DNA from: Candidatus Cloacimonadota bacterium
GTDB lineage: Bacteria; Cloacimonadota; Cloacimonadia; Cloacimonadales; TCS61
DNA length: 60,535 nucleotides
NCBI GenBank assembly: GCA_030600585.1
Contig: JAUVLU010000011.1
Span: forward strand, 1 to 60,535
Direction: 5' to 3'
How positions within the stretch are numbered: position 1 is the first letter of the stretch; every line of letters starts with the position of its first letter. Shown here piece by piece: positions 16,761 through 26,369 of this stretch. The notes beneath the pieces are model-generated. The model was not told the origin of the DNA. It did no database searches and saw only the letters and a list, made by a program, of their open reading frames with translations. Both the position numbers and the translations under genes were made by a program.

Positions 16761-18056
16761 ATGATAGATAGATATTCACGGAAGGAAATGACCAAGATTT
16801 GGGATCTGCAGAATCGGTTTCAGTGTATGCTGGATGTAGAGATTGCAGCTTGCAGAGCGATGAATGAGATGGGAATAATCCCCAAGGAAGATCTTGATGC
16901 GATCATAGAAAAGGCTGATTTTGATGTTGAGAGAATCGCTGAAATTGAAGAGATCACACAGCATGATGTGATTGCCTTTCTTACAAATGTGGCAGAATAT
17001 GTTGGTCCGCCATCCCGCTGGATACATTTTGGAATGACATCTTCCGATGTGCTCGATACTGCTTCCTCGATCCAGCTTAGGCAAGCTGGTGAACTTATTC
17101 TTCGCGATTTACAAAAATTTTCCGAAATCCTCAAAATGAAAGCTCGTGAGTACAAAAACACACTTTGCATCGGAAGATCACACGGAATTCATGCAGAACC
17201 TACAACATTCGGTCTTAAATATGCACTCTGGTACGATGAAATGCAGAGAAATATTATTAGAATGGAAAATGCAATTGCAATTGTTTCGGTGGGACAAATA
17301 TCCGGTGCTGTAGGAAATTATGCTCATCTTTCACCCAAGATCGAAGAAATAGCCTGCAAATATCTTGATCTTAATCCGGTAAATATTGCAACACAGGTTA
17401 TTCAAAGAGATAGGATTTCCGAGTTCATGAACACACTCGCTATTATTGGTTCAACTATAGAAAAGATCTCTATGGAAATCCGCCATTTACAGCGGACTGA
17501 AGTTCTGGAAGTGGAAGAAAATTTTTCTAAAGGGCAAAAAGGTTCTTCTGCAATGCCGCATAAACGTAATCCCATTATTACGGAACGTATGTGTGGAATG
17601 GCTCGTATTCTGCGTTCTAACGCAATTGCAGCATTAGAAAATAATGCTCTTTGGCACGAGAGAGATATCAGTCACTCTTCAGTTGAACGGATCATTCTGC
17701 CCGATTCAACTATCTTGCTGAACTACATGCTGAATAAAATGATTCCGCTTATAGAAAATTTGCTGGTTTATCCTGAAAAAATGATGCAGAATATTAAACT
17801 TACCAACGGTCTTGTTTTTTCTCAGGTGGTATTATTGGAACTTGCAAAAAAAGGAATTTCCAGAGAAAGATCTTACGCTCTGGTTCAAAGAAATGCGATG
17901 GAATGCTGGAATACCAAAAAACCATTTGAAGAGATCATCCTCGCTGATGATGAAATCCATGAATTCTTTTCTGAAGAAGAATTACATGATATTTTCTCTT
18001 TCGATAGATATTATAAAAACGTTGATTTTATCTTTAATAGAATTGGAATATTATAA
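16761..18056 (+). CDS. purB: adenylosuccinate lyase
   Basis: PurB cleaves SAICAR and adenylosuccinate to release fumarate, in purine synthesis. The 431-residue protein starts with the family's MIDRYSRKEM and has HFGMTSSDVLDTA near 90. GRSHGIHAEPTTFG near 137 includes the catalytic histidine, and the fumarase/aspartase signature SSAMPHKRNP lies near residue 262. The length matches the bacterial/archaeal short form. GAGG lies upstream. Its stop overlaps the next start by one base. Confidence 0.95.
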   Translation: MIDRYSRKEMTKIWDLQNRFQCMLDVEIAACRAMNEMGIIPKEDLDAIIEKADFDVERIAEIEEITQHDVIAFLTNVAEYVGPPSRWIHFGMTSSDVLDTASSIQLRQAGELILRDLQKFSEILKMKAREYKNTLCIGRSHGIHAEPTTFGLKYALWYDEMQRNIIRMENAIAIVSVGQISGAVGNYAHLSPKIEEIACKYLDLNPVNIATQVIQRDRISEFMNTLAIIGSTIEKISMEIRHLQRTEVLEVEENFSKGQKGSSAMPHKRNPIITERMCGMARILRSNAIAALENNALWHERDISHSSVERIILPDSTILLNYMLNKMIPLIENLLVYPEKMMQNIKLTNGLVFSQVVLLELAKKGISRERSYALVQRNAMECWNTKKPFEEIILADDEIHEFFSEEELHDIFSFDRYYKNVDFIFNRIGIL

Positions 18057-18571
18057 TGTCAAATTATACTCCGAGTGAATATTTAACCAAGATACAAAAG
18101 CTAAAATATAAAGCAGCTATTTTCCCGATCCTGCTCGTTATCATCAGTTTTGGATTAAATATTTTATTTGAACTTGATCAGGTTAAATATCTCTCAATTA
18201 TCGGGCTGATCTGGTATATCTTTATAATAATCAAATTCAGAATTAGAAATAACTATCCGCCGGAAAGTGAAACTGAAATAATACTATCTCCGATATATGG
18301 AAGAATTGTTAAAATTGAAGGCAATTCAATTACAATAAAAAAAGGTATTTTCCAATCGGCAGATATTCGATATGCCGGACAAAATATAAAAGTAAAAATA
18401 GGTTCCAAAAAAGTAAATTATTTTGAAGAACGACCTACTCTTGTTGGAAAATTAATCGGTATGATTTCATCCCCGGCAATTTGCATTTGTGAGGTTCCGG
18501 AAGAGTGGAAAATTGAAATTAATATTGGCGATAAAGTTGTAGCCGGCGAAACAATTTTGGCAATAAAATGA
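18056..18571 (+). CDS. phosphatidylserine decarboxylase-like membrane protein, probably catalytically unusual
   Basis: A 171-residue protein with two N-terminal membrane helices (about residues 19-38 and 42-60). A beta-barrel domain follows that resembles the PSD barrel: LSPIYGRIVKIEGNSITIKKG near 79, and the terminal INIGDKVVAGETILAIK like the end of PSD. The LGST self-cleavage motif that makes the pyruvoyl cofactor in PSD is not present in the translated sequence. So it either does not decarboxylate or is a divergent relative. Its start overlaps the purB stop and its stop overlaps the pssA start (ATGA), placing it in a phospholipid context. Confidence 0.55.
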   Translation: MSNYTPSEYLTKIQKLKYKAAIFPILLVIISFGLNILFELDQVKYLSIIGLIWYIFIIIKFRIRNNYPPESETEIILSPIYGRIVKIEGNSITIKKGIFQSADIRYAGQNIKVKIGSKKVNYFEERPTLVGKLIGMISSPAICICEVPEEWKIEINIGDKVVAGETILAIK

Positions 18572-19293
18572 ATACAAAAAACCTGAAGTATTTGATACCG
18601 AATTCTTTCACAGCTTTCAGTCTTATTTTGGGATTATCCGCACTTCATTTAATAAGTTTAGGCAACTTTTTTTTAGCTGCCTGGCTAATCGGTTTTGCAA
18701 TGGTCTGTGATTTTTTAGATGGTAAACTTGCCAGAATATTAAATGCCCAGAGTAAATTTGGAGCTCAATTTGATACTCTTTCCGATTTTGTAACCTTTGG
18801 AGTAACTCCGGGTTTTTTAGCTTATTCCTGTCTATTAAATGAGGTACATTTTATTGGTGCTGCGGTATCTGTTTTCTATGTTTTTTGTGGAGGATATCGA
18901 TTAGTGAGATTTAGTTTGAAGAATAAAATAACTTCAAAAAAAGAACCGTTTATTGGATTACCAATTCCAGCAGCCGCTGGAATGATCGCTTCATTTATTG
19001 TCTTTAATTCTTATTCACAAGATACAAAAATCATCGTTGATCTTCTATTAATTTCTACCTTTTTAGTATCGATTTTAATGATAAGTAAGATAGAATATCT
19101 CCCGCTTGAGAAGGGAAATAAATTAACAAAAGAATCAAAATTCTTTATTGTTTTAGCAATTATCAGTATTATTTTAGCTGTAAAATATTCTTATTTTATC
19201 TTCATAATCTGGATGCTGATCTATATTTTATATGGTGTGTTCAGGCAAATATTTCTTTCATATAAAAAAGGAATCTCCAAAAACACACATTAG
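18568..19293 (+). CDS. pssA: CDP-diacylglycerol-serine O-phosphatidyltransferase
   Basis: A membrane enzyme making phosphatidylserine from CDP-diacylglycerol and serine. The 241-residue protein has the CDP-alcohol phosphotransferase signature D-G-x2-A-R-x8-G-x3-D-x3-D exactly, from DGKLAR to QFDTLSD, near residues 51-73. Several hydrophobic helices surround it, and IPNSFTAFSLILGL at the N-terminus is typical of PssA. It overlaps the PSD-like gene by four bases. The serine specificity is inferred from overall resemblance and context; a phosphatidylglycerophosphate synthase is the main alternative. Confidence 0.85.
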   Translation: MNTKNLKYLIPNSFTAFSLILGLSALHLISLGNFFLAAWLIGFAMVCDFLDGKLARILNAQSKFGAQFDTLSDFVTFGVTPGFLAYSCLLNEVHFIGAAVSVFYVFCGGYRLVRFSLKNKITSKKEPFIGLPIPAAAGMIASFIVFNSYSQDTKIIVDLLLISTFLVSILMISKIEYLPLEKGNKLTKESKFFIVLAIISIILAVKYSYFIFIIWMLIYILYGVFRQIFLSYKKGISKNTH

Positions 19294-19391
19294 TTAAACT
19301 TATTCAACAGTAACAACAGACAAAAATTTCCTAAATCTCTGCATTAAATTAAGTTGCCGGCACCTATATTTCCACATCTATTATTTTAATC

Positions 19392-19419
19392 TTGACATAC
19401 AAATGTCTATCCTTATAAA
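19392..19419 (+). promoter_or_regulatory. sigma-70-like promoter before the 19.5-kb gene
   Basis: TTGACA at 19392-19397, a 16-base spacer, and TATAAA at 19414-19419. It lies 72 bases before the next start codon, after a gap with no other signal. The match to the classical consensus is good. Confidence 0.55.
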
Positions 19420-19490
19420 AGACACGTAAACGTAATGGTAAATTAAGTTAAATGTATTATGAGAATAGGGCGGTGTTTTGAGGAGGTTTT

Positions 19491-20186
19491 ATGCCAATAT
19501 TTAAAGACAATTATTTTACAAATGACACCTATTCACTCCGTACAGAAAGATTGAAGATAATAAAAAATTATATTCTCGATTGGTCGGGACATTTGTCACT
19601 TCCAAAAGAGTTACTCGATTGGGGAATGACAGCATCGAATATGTGGCTGAACATACTGAAAAAAGTTGAAGAAAAAAAGAATCGTTCCAATGATATTTTT
19701 TTAGAATTAAAAGAAATTGATGAAATAACGTTCAAATATTATTTACGCTGCAAGCGTTTGATCTGCAATAAATATTCTACCGATAAAAAAATATTATACC
19801 GTTATGGAATCGACATAAAATTTCCCAGAAACAGACAGGAAAAAATTTATACAATTAAGAAAATGCTAAAAACATTTTCCAAACAAAAAGAGCAGAATGA
19901 ACCCGATCTTATCCCTGAAGATTTCATAATAAAACTTGAATCATTATTAAGCCGATCGGAAGCAACTTTTGAAAAAGCACATTCAAACGGCAGATCAACT
20001 TCTGCGGAAGCGGTTGAAAAACAAGTTGAAATTTTCAAGGAAGATTCCAGGAAATTACGCACCTTATATTCATGGGCATTGATGACCTGGGAACCTGACG
20101 AAGCATACTTGGTTCAACTTGGATTTGCCGTGAAACCAAAGATGAAAAACAGTGTCGATGATGAGACAGATGAGGAACTGGAATAA
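19491..20186 (+). CDS. conserved-looking protein of unknown function upstream of comF
   Basis: Not recognised. A 231-residue soluble, charged, mostly helical protein with no signal peptide or membrane helix. A long helical middle (KIYTIKKMLKTFSKQKEQNE) precedes a serine/glutamate-rich segment and a C-terminal WALMTWEPDEAYLVQLGF followed by an acidic tail (DDETDEELE). GAGGAGG lies upstream and a good promoter sits at 19392. The ComF-family gene starts one base after its stop, so the two are probably one transcript. Confidence 0.65.
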   Translation: MPIFKDNYFTNDTYSLRTERLKIIKNYILDWSGHLSLPKELLDWGMTASNMWLNILKKVEEKKNRSNDIFLELKEIDEITFKYYLRCKRLICNKYSTDKKILYRYGIDIKFPRNRQEKIYTIKKMLKTFSKQKEQNEPDLIPEDFIIKLESLLSRSEATFEKAHSNGRSTSAEAVEKQVEIFKEDSRKLRTLYSWALMTWEPDEAYLVQLGFAVKPKMKNSVDDETDEELE

Positions 20187-20187
20187 T

Positions 20188-20886
20188 ATGAAAATTCTGC
20201 AAACATTTGTCGGACTTTTCTTTCCAAAAATATGCTTGAGTTGTGATGAACGTCTTTTAGAAAATGAACAATTTCTCTGCTTAAATTGTTTTAACTCACT
20301 TACGTTTTTGGAAGAAATTTGTCCGATTTGCGGCGCACCAAAAATTGAAGAAAAATGTAAAGTTTGTGATACAAATGAATTTCTTTTTGATAAAGCTCGT
20401 TCGGTTTTTATGTTCAATATTATTGTTCAAAAAATGGTTCATGAATTCAAATATAATGAGATGACGCGGATCGCAAAATTCTTTGGAATACTCTCACGAG
20501 AATATATTGAAAAATTCCAGCCATTTGATCATATCGATTATATCGTTCCTGTTCCACTTCATAAAGTTAAGAAGCGCGATCGTGGATTTAATCAATCGGA
20601 ATATATAACGCGGGAAATTTCTAAAAACATGAATTGGAAACACCTTCCCAAGCTTATTAAGAGGAAGAGATTTACCGAAACTCAAACAAAATTGAATAAA
20701 GAACAAAGAAAGAAAAATGTGTCTTTTGCTTTTAAGATAAATCCAAAATATGATATTAAAGGCAAAAACATATTGCTGGTGGATGATGTATTCACAACCG
20801 GTTCTACGGTAAATTCTATAACCGCTGTTTTAAAGGAAAAGCAGGTTAATAAAGTATATATTTTCACGATTGGAAGAGCATTGTAG
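20188..20886 (+). CDS. comF: ComF/GntX-family phosphoribosyltransferase-like protein
   Basis: A 232-residue ComFC-type protein. It has an N-terminal zinc finger with paired cysteines (CLSCDE, CLNC, CPICGAP, CKVCDT, residues 11-65), then a phosphoribosyltransferase domain with IVPVPLHKVKKRDRGFNQSE near 118 and the PRPP-binding LLVDDVFTTGSTVNS near residue 195. In naturally competent bacteria ComFC helps DNA uptake or recombination; elsewhere the role is unclear. The start at 20188 was chosen because it directly follows the upstream stop. An in-frame ATG at 20152 would overlap that gene by 35 bases. Confidence 0.88.
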   Translation: MKILQTFVGLFFPKICLSCDERLLENEQFLCLNCFNSLTFLEEICPICGAPKIEEKCKVCDTNEFLFDKARSVFMFNIIVQKMVHEFKYNEMTRIAKFFGILSREYIEKFQPFDHIDYIVPVPLHKVKKRDRGFNQSEYITREISKNMNWKHLPKLIKRKRFTETQTKLNKEQRKKNVSFAFKINPKYDIKGKNILLVDDVFTTGSTVNSITAVLKEKQVNKVYIFTIGRAL

Positions 20887-21167
20887 TAGGAACGATTACC
20901 CTTAATCGTCTGTAAAATAATATATTTGGTCATTCTGAGTTTGGCTTTAGCCAAGTATCGAAGGATAGACCAAAAGATGCAAATTCAATACTTCGATAGT
21001 TGCTTTGTTTCTACTCAGAACATTTAGAAGAGAGATTCCCAATCGGAGTTGGGAATGACAGTTTTGTCTTTCTGACGATACTTTCACGTTGTTCTCAGGA
21101 AGAATCTCAATATTAAACTAATAAACCCTCTTTAATTCTCCCTTATAATAGGGAGACAAGACGAAAG

Positions 21168-23540
21168 TTATTTCAACAGTAACATTTTCTTTATAATATT
21201 TTTTGTTGCCGTTTGTAATCTGTAAAAATAAACCCCTGAAGAGACTCTTTTACCATTATCATCTTTGCTGTTCCATAACATTTCACTTCTGCCGGGACTC
21301 ATATAGCAATCTAATAAAGTTTTTACCTTCTGTCCTTTAATGTTGTAAATTTCTAATTTCACCTGACCGGATTCCGGCAGATCAAATACTATCTTAGTTT
21401 TCGGGTTAAATGGATTTGGATAATTCATTAAATGATAATCTGTAACCGGTATTGGATCATCGTTAATTCCCGAATAAGATGGTGCGTCAAACTCATAGCA
21501 GCCCATATCAATGATTGCTGTTCCGTCTCCATCTCCATCCCAAACACGATGATTTTGCAACAAATCCCACGGTGGAAGATAAAGACCTGTCGTATCCGCT
21601 GTGCCTGTATCTACGCAGGGAGAAGTTGAAGTTAACTGATAAGGATCATCTCCTGATAAAAGGAAAAGCGGATCTTCCTCTATATTGCCTTCTCCCCAGT
21701 TTATAATGTTTGCATTGTTCATATTGTAAATACCATCTTCACCATTTTTGATGTTGCAGTGATCTAAATTAAGTTCATATATATAACCATATTGAGTATC
21801 ATCGACCATAAATATTTCATAATCTGTGTTGTCGTGCATGATAGTATTAGTCATATTTATATCACCGTAAGAATAAATGGTTGTAGGATAAAAGTTATTG
21901 GAAGCTGTATTATTGCTGAACGTACAATTATTAAACTCTGTTAAACCGTCATAATTGAAATTTTGGAATACGTATCTGCTGCCGATTGAATTATCAGAAA
22001 TCAGGCAATTATTGAATCTAATGGTAGGGTCTCCGCCATTGTGGTTTGTAGTTCGAATTATTCTACCTTCTGTATTTGTGGAATGATTACCTGAAAACAC
22101 ACAATTCTCGATAGATATATCATCATAAGCCATTAAATCCATGCTAACTATGCAACCGTAAGGATCAGGTGCAATGTTAATATTATTTTTGATAATACAG
22201 TTTTTTAAATATCCAGCATTATTTGCAAAATAGAAACCAGAATTAGAGCCATCGGTGATATTATCTGTAATAAGTAAGCCGTCATACATATTATAAACAT
22301 ATTCATTAACCAATGTAAAACGGATATTTGAATTATTATGAATTTTAATATTTGAGAGCTTCACAATATCCATATCAATAAAACCAATTACTGAAGATGT
22401 ATAGTTTTCAGAACAATTCCGAATTGAAAAATTCGAGAATTCAACAGTTCCAGTTACGTTTTTTCCCATTATTGCTGTTGGAATGTAATCGTTGAATAAA
22501 ATCGTATCATTCATATCTTCTCCAATAACAGAAACATATTCTTTACAACCAATAGGAAATATCTGCTGATTTATCTCATGAGAATAAGTACCTGTTGCAA
22601 CATGTACTGTGCGGGGATTTAGGCTGTCTGCTTGTATCTTGCGAACTGCCCAGGATACATTCTTGAGTGGCACATCAGGTGAAATGCCAGTATTTGCGTC
22701 ATCACCATCTACAGCTACATAAAGATTATTCGGCTCTAATTCCATCCAATTATGCTGAATATCGAAGGTATAAGTAGATTCTTCTAAATATTCCGCAAAA
22801 TAGCGACTTGGATTAAATACTGAAAAAGTATCGACAACTACATCAATAACACCGGTATCCATCACAAATAGATCTGCTCCTTTGCCTGCATTGTTATTGT
22901 AAATACTGCATAGGTTATTGGAATCAAATAATGTAGAGTCATTAGACCAAATATAAATACCTCCACCAAATACGGCAGAATTATGAATTATCCTTAATCC
23001 GGAAAGGGTTAAGTCAGACAATATTGTTAAAATTGCACCACCTAATGTAGCAACATTATCATGTAAATAACAATTTGTTATATCAACATTTTCAGCACAT
23101 TGAACAAAAATACCTCCTCCTACTGAACCTTGAATTTCCGTTCCATATCCATTTTGAATTGTAAAACCACGTATTGTCGCTCCAATAGTTATGTCCTGAA
23201 TTTCGATGCAGCTCAATAATCGTTGACCATCAATAATAGTTGAATTTATATATTGAGAATTTCCGGTTGTTAGCTCAAGACTTGCGAGAACAATATTTTT
23301 ACCATTGAAATCCAGGTTTTCATAATATGTTCCGGAATATACGAGAACAGTGTCAGAATCAGTGGATGTATTTATTCCTTCTTGAATGGTGGTGAAATTG
23401 CCTGTGCCGTCTTGTTTGATGTGCCAGGTAAAGCAGAATAACCACTGATAGACACTGATAAACACGAATAAGAATAATAAATGTCGGCTTTGCAGAGCTA
23501 AACGACATCTTCGGTGGAATGACTTGGTTTTAGATTTCAT
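21168..23540 (-). CDS. secreted right-handed beta-helix protein with T9SS sorting domain
   Basis: A 790-residue exported protein. The N-terminus is unusually long and basic, followed by a hydrophobic stretch (LLFLFVFISVYQWLFCF). The body is a parallel beta-helix of the pectate-lyase/nosD type: ITNCYLHDNVATLGGAI, LKNCIIKNN, IENCVFSGNHST, FNNCTFSNNTASN, and the opening QDGTGNFTTIQEGINTS typical of these proteins. It ends in a type IX sorting domain (MNYPNPFNPKTKIVFDLPES ... SSGVYFYRLQT ... KMLLLK). GAGGAAATT precedes the ATG. The residues RCRLALQSRH are encoded by a dispersed palindromic repeat (23484-23504). The ligand or substrate is unknown. Confidence 0.85.
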   Translation of the reverse strand: MKSKTKSFHRRCRLALQSRHLLFLFVFISVYQWLFCFTWHIKQDGTGNFTTIQEGINTSTDSDTVLVYSGTYYENLDFNGKNIVLASLELTTGNSQYINSTIIDGQRLLSCIEIQDITIGATIRGFTIQNGYGTEIQGSVGGGIFVQCAENVDITNCYLHDNVATLGGAILTILSDLTLSGLRIIHNSAVFGGGIYIWSNDSTLFDSNNLCSIYNNNAGKGADLFVMDTGVIDVVVDTFSVFNPSRYFAEYLEESTYTFDIQHNWMELEPNNLYVAVDGDDANTGISPDVPLKNVSWAVRKIQADSLNPRTVHVATGTYSHEINQQIFPIGCKEYVSVIGEDMNDTILFNDYIPTAIMGKNVTGTVEFSNFSIRNCSENYTSSVIGFIDMDIVKLSNIKIHNNSNIRFTLVNEYVYNMYDGLLITDNITDGSNSGFYFANNAGYLKNCIIKNNINIAPDPYGCIVSMDLMAYDDISIENCVFSGNHSTNTEGRIIRTTNHNGGDPTIRFNNCLISDNSIGSRYVFQNFNYDGLTEFNNCTFSNNTASNNFYPTTIYSYGDINMTNTIMHDNTDYEIFMVDDTQYGYIYELNLDHCNIKNGEDGIYNMNNANIINWGEGNIEEDPLFLLSGDDPYQLTSTSPCVDTGTADTTGLYLPPWDLLQNHRVWDGDGDGTAIIDMGCYEFDAPSYSGINDDPIPVTDYHLMNYPNPFNPKTKIVFDLPESGQVKLEIYNIKGQKVKTLLDCYMSPGRSEMLWNSKDDNGKRVSSGVYFYRLQTATKNIIKKMLLLK
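23484..23504. repeat. short dispersed palindromic repeat inside a signal-sequence coding region, copy 3
   Basis: TCGGCTTTGCAGAGCTAAACG, related to 2591-2615 and 52823-52845. It lies in the coding region of the beta-helix protein and supplies part of its basic N-terminus. Confidence 0.5.
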
Positions 23541-23697
23541 AATTTCCTCAAACTCACCCCAACCCCTCTCTTCAAACCAAGAGAGGGGCTTTTAGGATGA
23601 TTATATTTTATAGACAATATCCTTGCCGAAGGCAGGTAAACCTTGCGAAGGTCAACAAAAGCAAGAAGTCCTAAAACCTTCGCAAGGTATGTATGCA

Positions 23698-25029
23698 CTA
23701 TTTCAACATTAACATTTTCTTCATTATTGTTTCATCTTTTGTTGATAATTTGTAGAAGTATATTCCTGATGATACACTCTTTTCGTTATTGTCTTTCCCA
23801 TTCCAAACCACTTCATAATATCCTTCCGGTTGAGAACCATCTATAAGCTGTTTCACAAGCTGCCCTTTTATGTTGTAGATATTCAATGAAACTTTTCCTT
23901 CCTGAGGAAGGCTGTAGGAAATTGTTGTAGCCGGATTGAAAGGATTGGGATAGTTAGATGCGGAAAATTCTATAATTTCCGGTATTATCTCAGAACCTTC
24001 GCGCAAATTGATAAACCAGGCTTCATCTTTATCTTTTGTAGTAAGTTGTTTCATTATTACATTTGGATTGGAAGAAGTTAGACAATTGTAAGAAGAAATT
24101 TGCTTGTTTTCACTTCTATTACCGTAATACAATTCAAGTTCAATATTACCCGGAGCAGCCGATGTTGTGTAGGCATTGATCTGTGTGAGAGTGTCTTCTA
24201 CTACTGTAGCACCAATACATTCTCCATTTACAAATGCACCAATCTCCTGCGGCATATTACTACTATCCAGTTCGATGTAGAGTGGTGTATAATCTGCCTG
24301 CTCTTCGTAAGTGAAATATTCTGTTTCTGCAAATACTGTTCTCTCTACCGGTGTACCACTTTCCCACCCGAAATCATTGATCGTTGTATTACATTTCACA
24401 ATTACCATATCACCATAAGAAAGAGTTGGTTCATGACCGGATTGGACTCTATACCACCATTCCCCACCAAAATAAGTTGCTGTCCAATATTGATGTTGTA
24501 TAAAATGGATATTTGAACCACTCCAATAATCACTAAATGCATCGCTGACAAACTGTGTATCATCTAACCAATAACCGATCCAATTCTCAACATTATTTCC
24601 TGCTAATGCAATTGTCGTATTATCCGTTACTTTAAAACCGGGTACTTCCAAAGCGGCTGCATCATTCATGTGGAATTTAAAGCCTTCCGTGCGGAAAAAC
24701 TGTTCATAATCGTGAAGCCAACTACCACTATAATATTCAATTGTATAAGTTTGTGCTTCAACTATATCGAGAATAGCCGGAATTGGAAGCTGCATAATGT
24801 CAAAAAGAAGATATTCTGCTACATCTGGGTTGTAATCAGCTATACTATACACATTATCCAATGCCGGGAAGCTGAGCCATTTCCAGCCGTTGTCAATTTC
24901 CGGTGAAGGGAGTTCGATTGTGTCGACACGGTATTCCCCAGTAATTTTACCCCATAGATGAACAATCGAAAATCCAGCACATAATTGTGTTAACATAAGA
25001 AATAATATTACTATTATTTTAAATTTCAT
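23698..25029 (-). CDS. secreted protein of unknown function with T9SS sorting domain
   Basis: A 443-residue exported protein. Signal peptide residues 2-18 (FKIIVILFLMLTQLCAG), a body of unrecognised beta-rich sequence with many aromatic residues, and a complete type IX C-terminal sorting domain from about residue 360 (NYPNPFNPATTISYSLPQEG, NIYNIKGQLVKQL, SSGIYFYKLST, KMLMLK). The ATG at 25029 was chosen because AAAGGAAATA precedes it; the longer frame from 25086 lacks a ribosome site and would bury the signal peptide. It lies downstream of nothing on its strand and is separate from efp, which diverges from it. Confidence 0.8.
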   Translation of the reverse strand: MKFKIIVILFLMLTQLCAGFSIVHLWGKITGEYRVDTIELPSPEIDNGWKWLSFPALDNVYSIADYNPDVAEYLLFDIMQLPIPAILDIVEAQTYTIEYYSGSWLHDYEQFFRTEGFKFHMNDAAALEVPGFKVTDNTTIALAGNNVENWIGYWLDDTQFVSDAFSDYWSGSNIHFIQHQYWTATYFGGEWWYRVQSGHEPTLSYGDMVIVKCNTTINDFGWESGTPVERTVFAETEYFTYEEQADYTPLYIELDSSNMPQEIGAFVNGECIGATVVEDTLTQINAYTTSAAPGNIELELYYGNRSENKQISSYNCLTSSNPNVIMKQLTTKDKDEAWFINLREGSEIIPEIIEFSASNYPNPFNPATTISYSLPQEGKVSLNIYNIKGQLVKQLIDGSQPEGYYEVVWNGKDNNEKSVSSGIYFYKLSTKDETIMKKMLMLK

Positions 25030-25436
25030 TATTTCCTTTCTTGTTGATAAATTGAACTCAACTCTATTTTCTATTATTAGAAACACTTCCTAAAAATGCT
25101 AAGTTGTTTTTTTCTGTAAAGGTTAAAATTGTTTTGCAGTAAATTATAATTTTAGTAATTTTCATTTTTTCAATTATCAACATTCATTCCTTTTTGGATA
25201 TATTTGTTTCTCCTAATCCAATAAAAAACAAGGCATAACACAAGCTCAGAAAAAGAGCTTTCACCTTTTTTCATATCAGATTATAAATTTCAATTTGTGA
25301 CGATTCGTGTAAATTCGCGGTTCAATTTTTTTGTAACAAACTACTTAATTCATTCTATAAGTTATTCTATATAAATATTTCTTGCCATAATCAACCGATA
25401 TTTTTTTTTAACTTTCTCGATTGCATATAGTTAGAT
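25030..25436. other. gene-free gap between divergent genes
   Basis: 407 bases with no credible gene. A weak hairpin AGCTC-AGAAAAA-GAGCT lies near 25244, with CACCTTTTTTC downstream. The remainder is AT-rich and should contain the promoters of both divergent genes. Confidence 0.4.
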
Positions 25437-25442
25437 TATAAT
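25414..25442 (+). promoter_or_regulatory. possible efp promoter
   Basis: A perfect -10 box TATAAT at 25437-25442, 37 bases before the efp start codon. The -35 region (TTCTCG, 17-base spacing) is weak. Confidence 0.35.
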
Positions 25443-25478
25443 ACAGCGATCGGCAGTAAATATGGTTAGGGAGAGAGC

Positions 25479-26039
25479 ATGGTAGGAACTTCGGATATCA
25501 GAAATGGATTGATCATTAGATTTAAAAACGGCTTGTATGAAATCGTTGAATTTCAACATGTAAAACCCGGCAAAGGTGCAGCATTTGTACGCACTAAACT
25601 CAAAAATATAGAAACCGGCAAAGTAATTGATAACACCTTCCGAACCAGTGAAAAATTAGAAGACGTAAGAGTTGATAAAGAAAAAAAAAAATATCTCTAC
25701 TTTGATGGAACTTTCTATGTTTTCATGGATTGTGAAACATACGAACAGATGCAAGTTTCCAAAGAAATGATTGGTGATCTGGATAAATTCCTGATTGAAA
25801 ACATGACAGTTGCAATGAGGTTTGATCCCGATAAAAACATTTTAGGAATTGAATTACCTACAACTGTAATTCAGGAAATTGCAGACTGCGAACCCAATGT
25901 AAAGGGTAATTCAGCTTCCGTAAGCGGCAAAAATGCAACAACATCGACAGGATTAAACATTACTGTTCCATTCTTCATTGAGGTTGGCGATAAAATTAAA
26001 ATTGATACTCGCACTGCTGAGTATATTGAAAGAATTTAA
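25479..26039 (+). CDS. efp: elongation factor P
   Basis: EF-P binds the ribosome between the P and E sites and relieves stalling at polyproline stretches. The 186-residue protein has three beta-barrel domains. KNGLYEIVEFQHVKPGKGAA places the conserved modification-type lysine at the tip of domain I (PGKGAAF, residue 33 or so). The C-terminal STGLNITVPFFIEVGDKIKIDTRTAEYIER is the EF-P signature. GGGAGAG precedes the ATG. No lysine-modifying EpmA/EpmB gene is in the window. A small zinc-ribbon gene follows 25 bases later. Confidence 0.95.
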   Translation: MVGTSDIRNGLIIRFKNGLYEIVEFQHVKPGKGAAFVRTKLKNIETGKVIDNTFRTSEKLEDVRVDKEKKKYLYFDGTFYVFMDCETYEQMQVSKEMIGDLDKFLIENMTVAMRFDPDKNILGIELPTTVIQEIADCEPNVKGNSASVSGKNATTSTGLNITVPFFIEVGDKIKIDTRTAEYIERI

Positions 26040-26064
26040 TAAATAGAATTATAAGGAGAGTAAG

Positions 26065-26271
26065 ATGCCAAAAACAAGATCATTTTCCGCAAAACTTGCT
26101 CACGAGATCAGTACCGAGGGAAAGACAATCTGTCCTAAGTGCAACCAGGAAATAAAAAAGGTTAAACTTATTCGTGCCCGTAGTTCCAAAGCTAATACAT
26201 GGGCGCCTAAGTACGATTTTGTGGATATGTGTAAATGTAATGAAAAAGATATTTTATCAGGAAAAATTTAG
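26065..26271 (+). CDS. small zinc-ribbon-like protein
   Basis: A 68-residue basic protein with a CPKCNQE knuckle near residue 23 and a second C-K-C (DMCKCNE) near 57. It probably binds one zinc, as in small ribbon proteins linked to translation or DNA binding. AAGGAGAG precedes the ATG. It sits 25 bases downstream of efp and is likely cotranscribed. The function is unknown. Confidence 0.65.
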   Translation: MPKTRSFSAKLAHEISTEGKTICPKCNQEIKKVKLIRARSSKANTWAPKYDFVDMCKCNEKDILSGKI

Positions 26272-26369
26272 ACGTTAATTATCTTAAACGTAGTTTATAA
26301 AACAACACATGACCCTCTTGTCTTTACTGATAGGAGGGCGTTTGTGTAGTATAGGAACAGGATGGAAAA

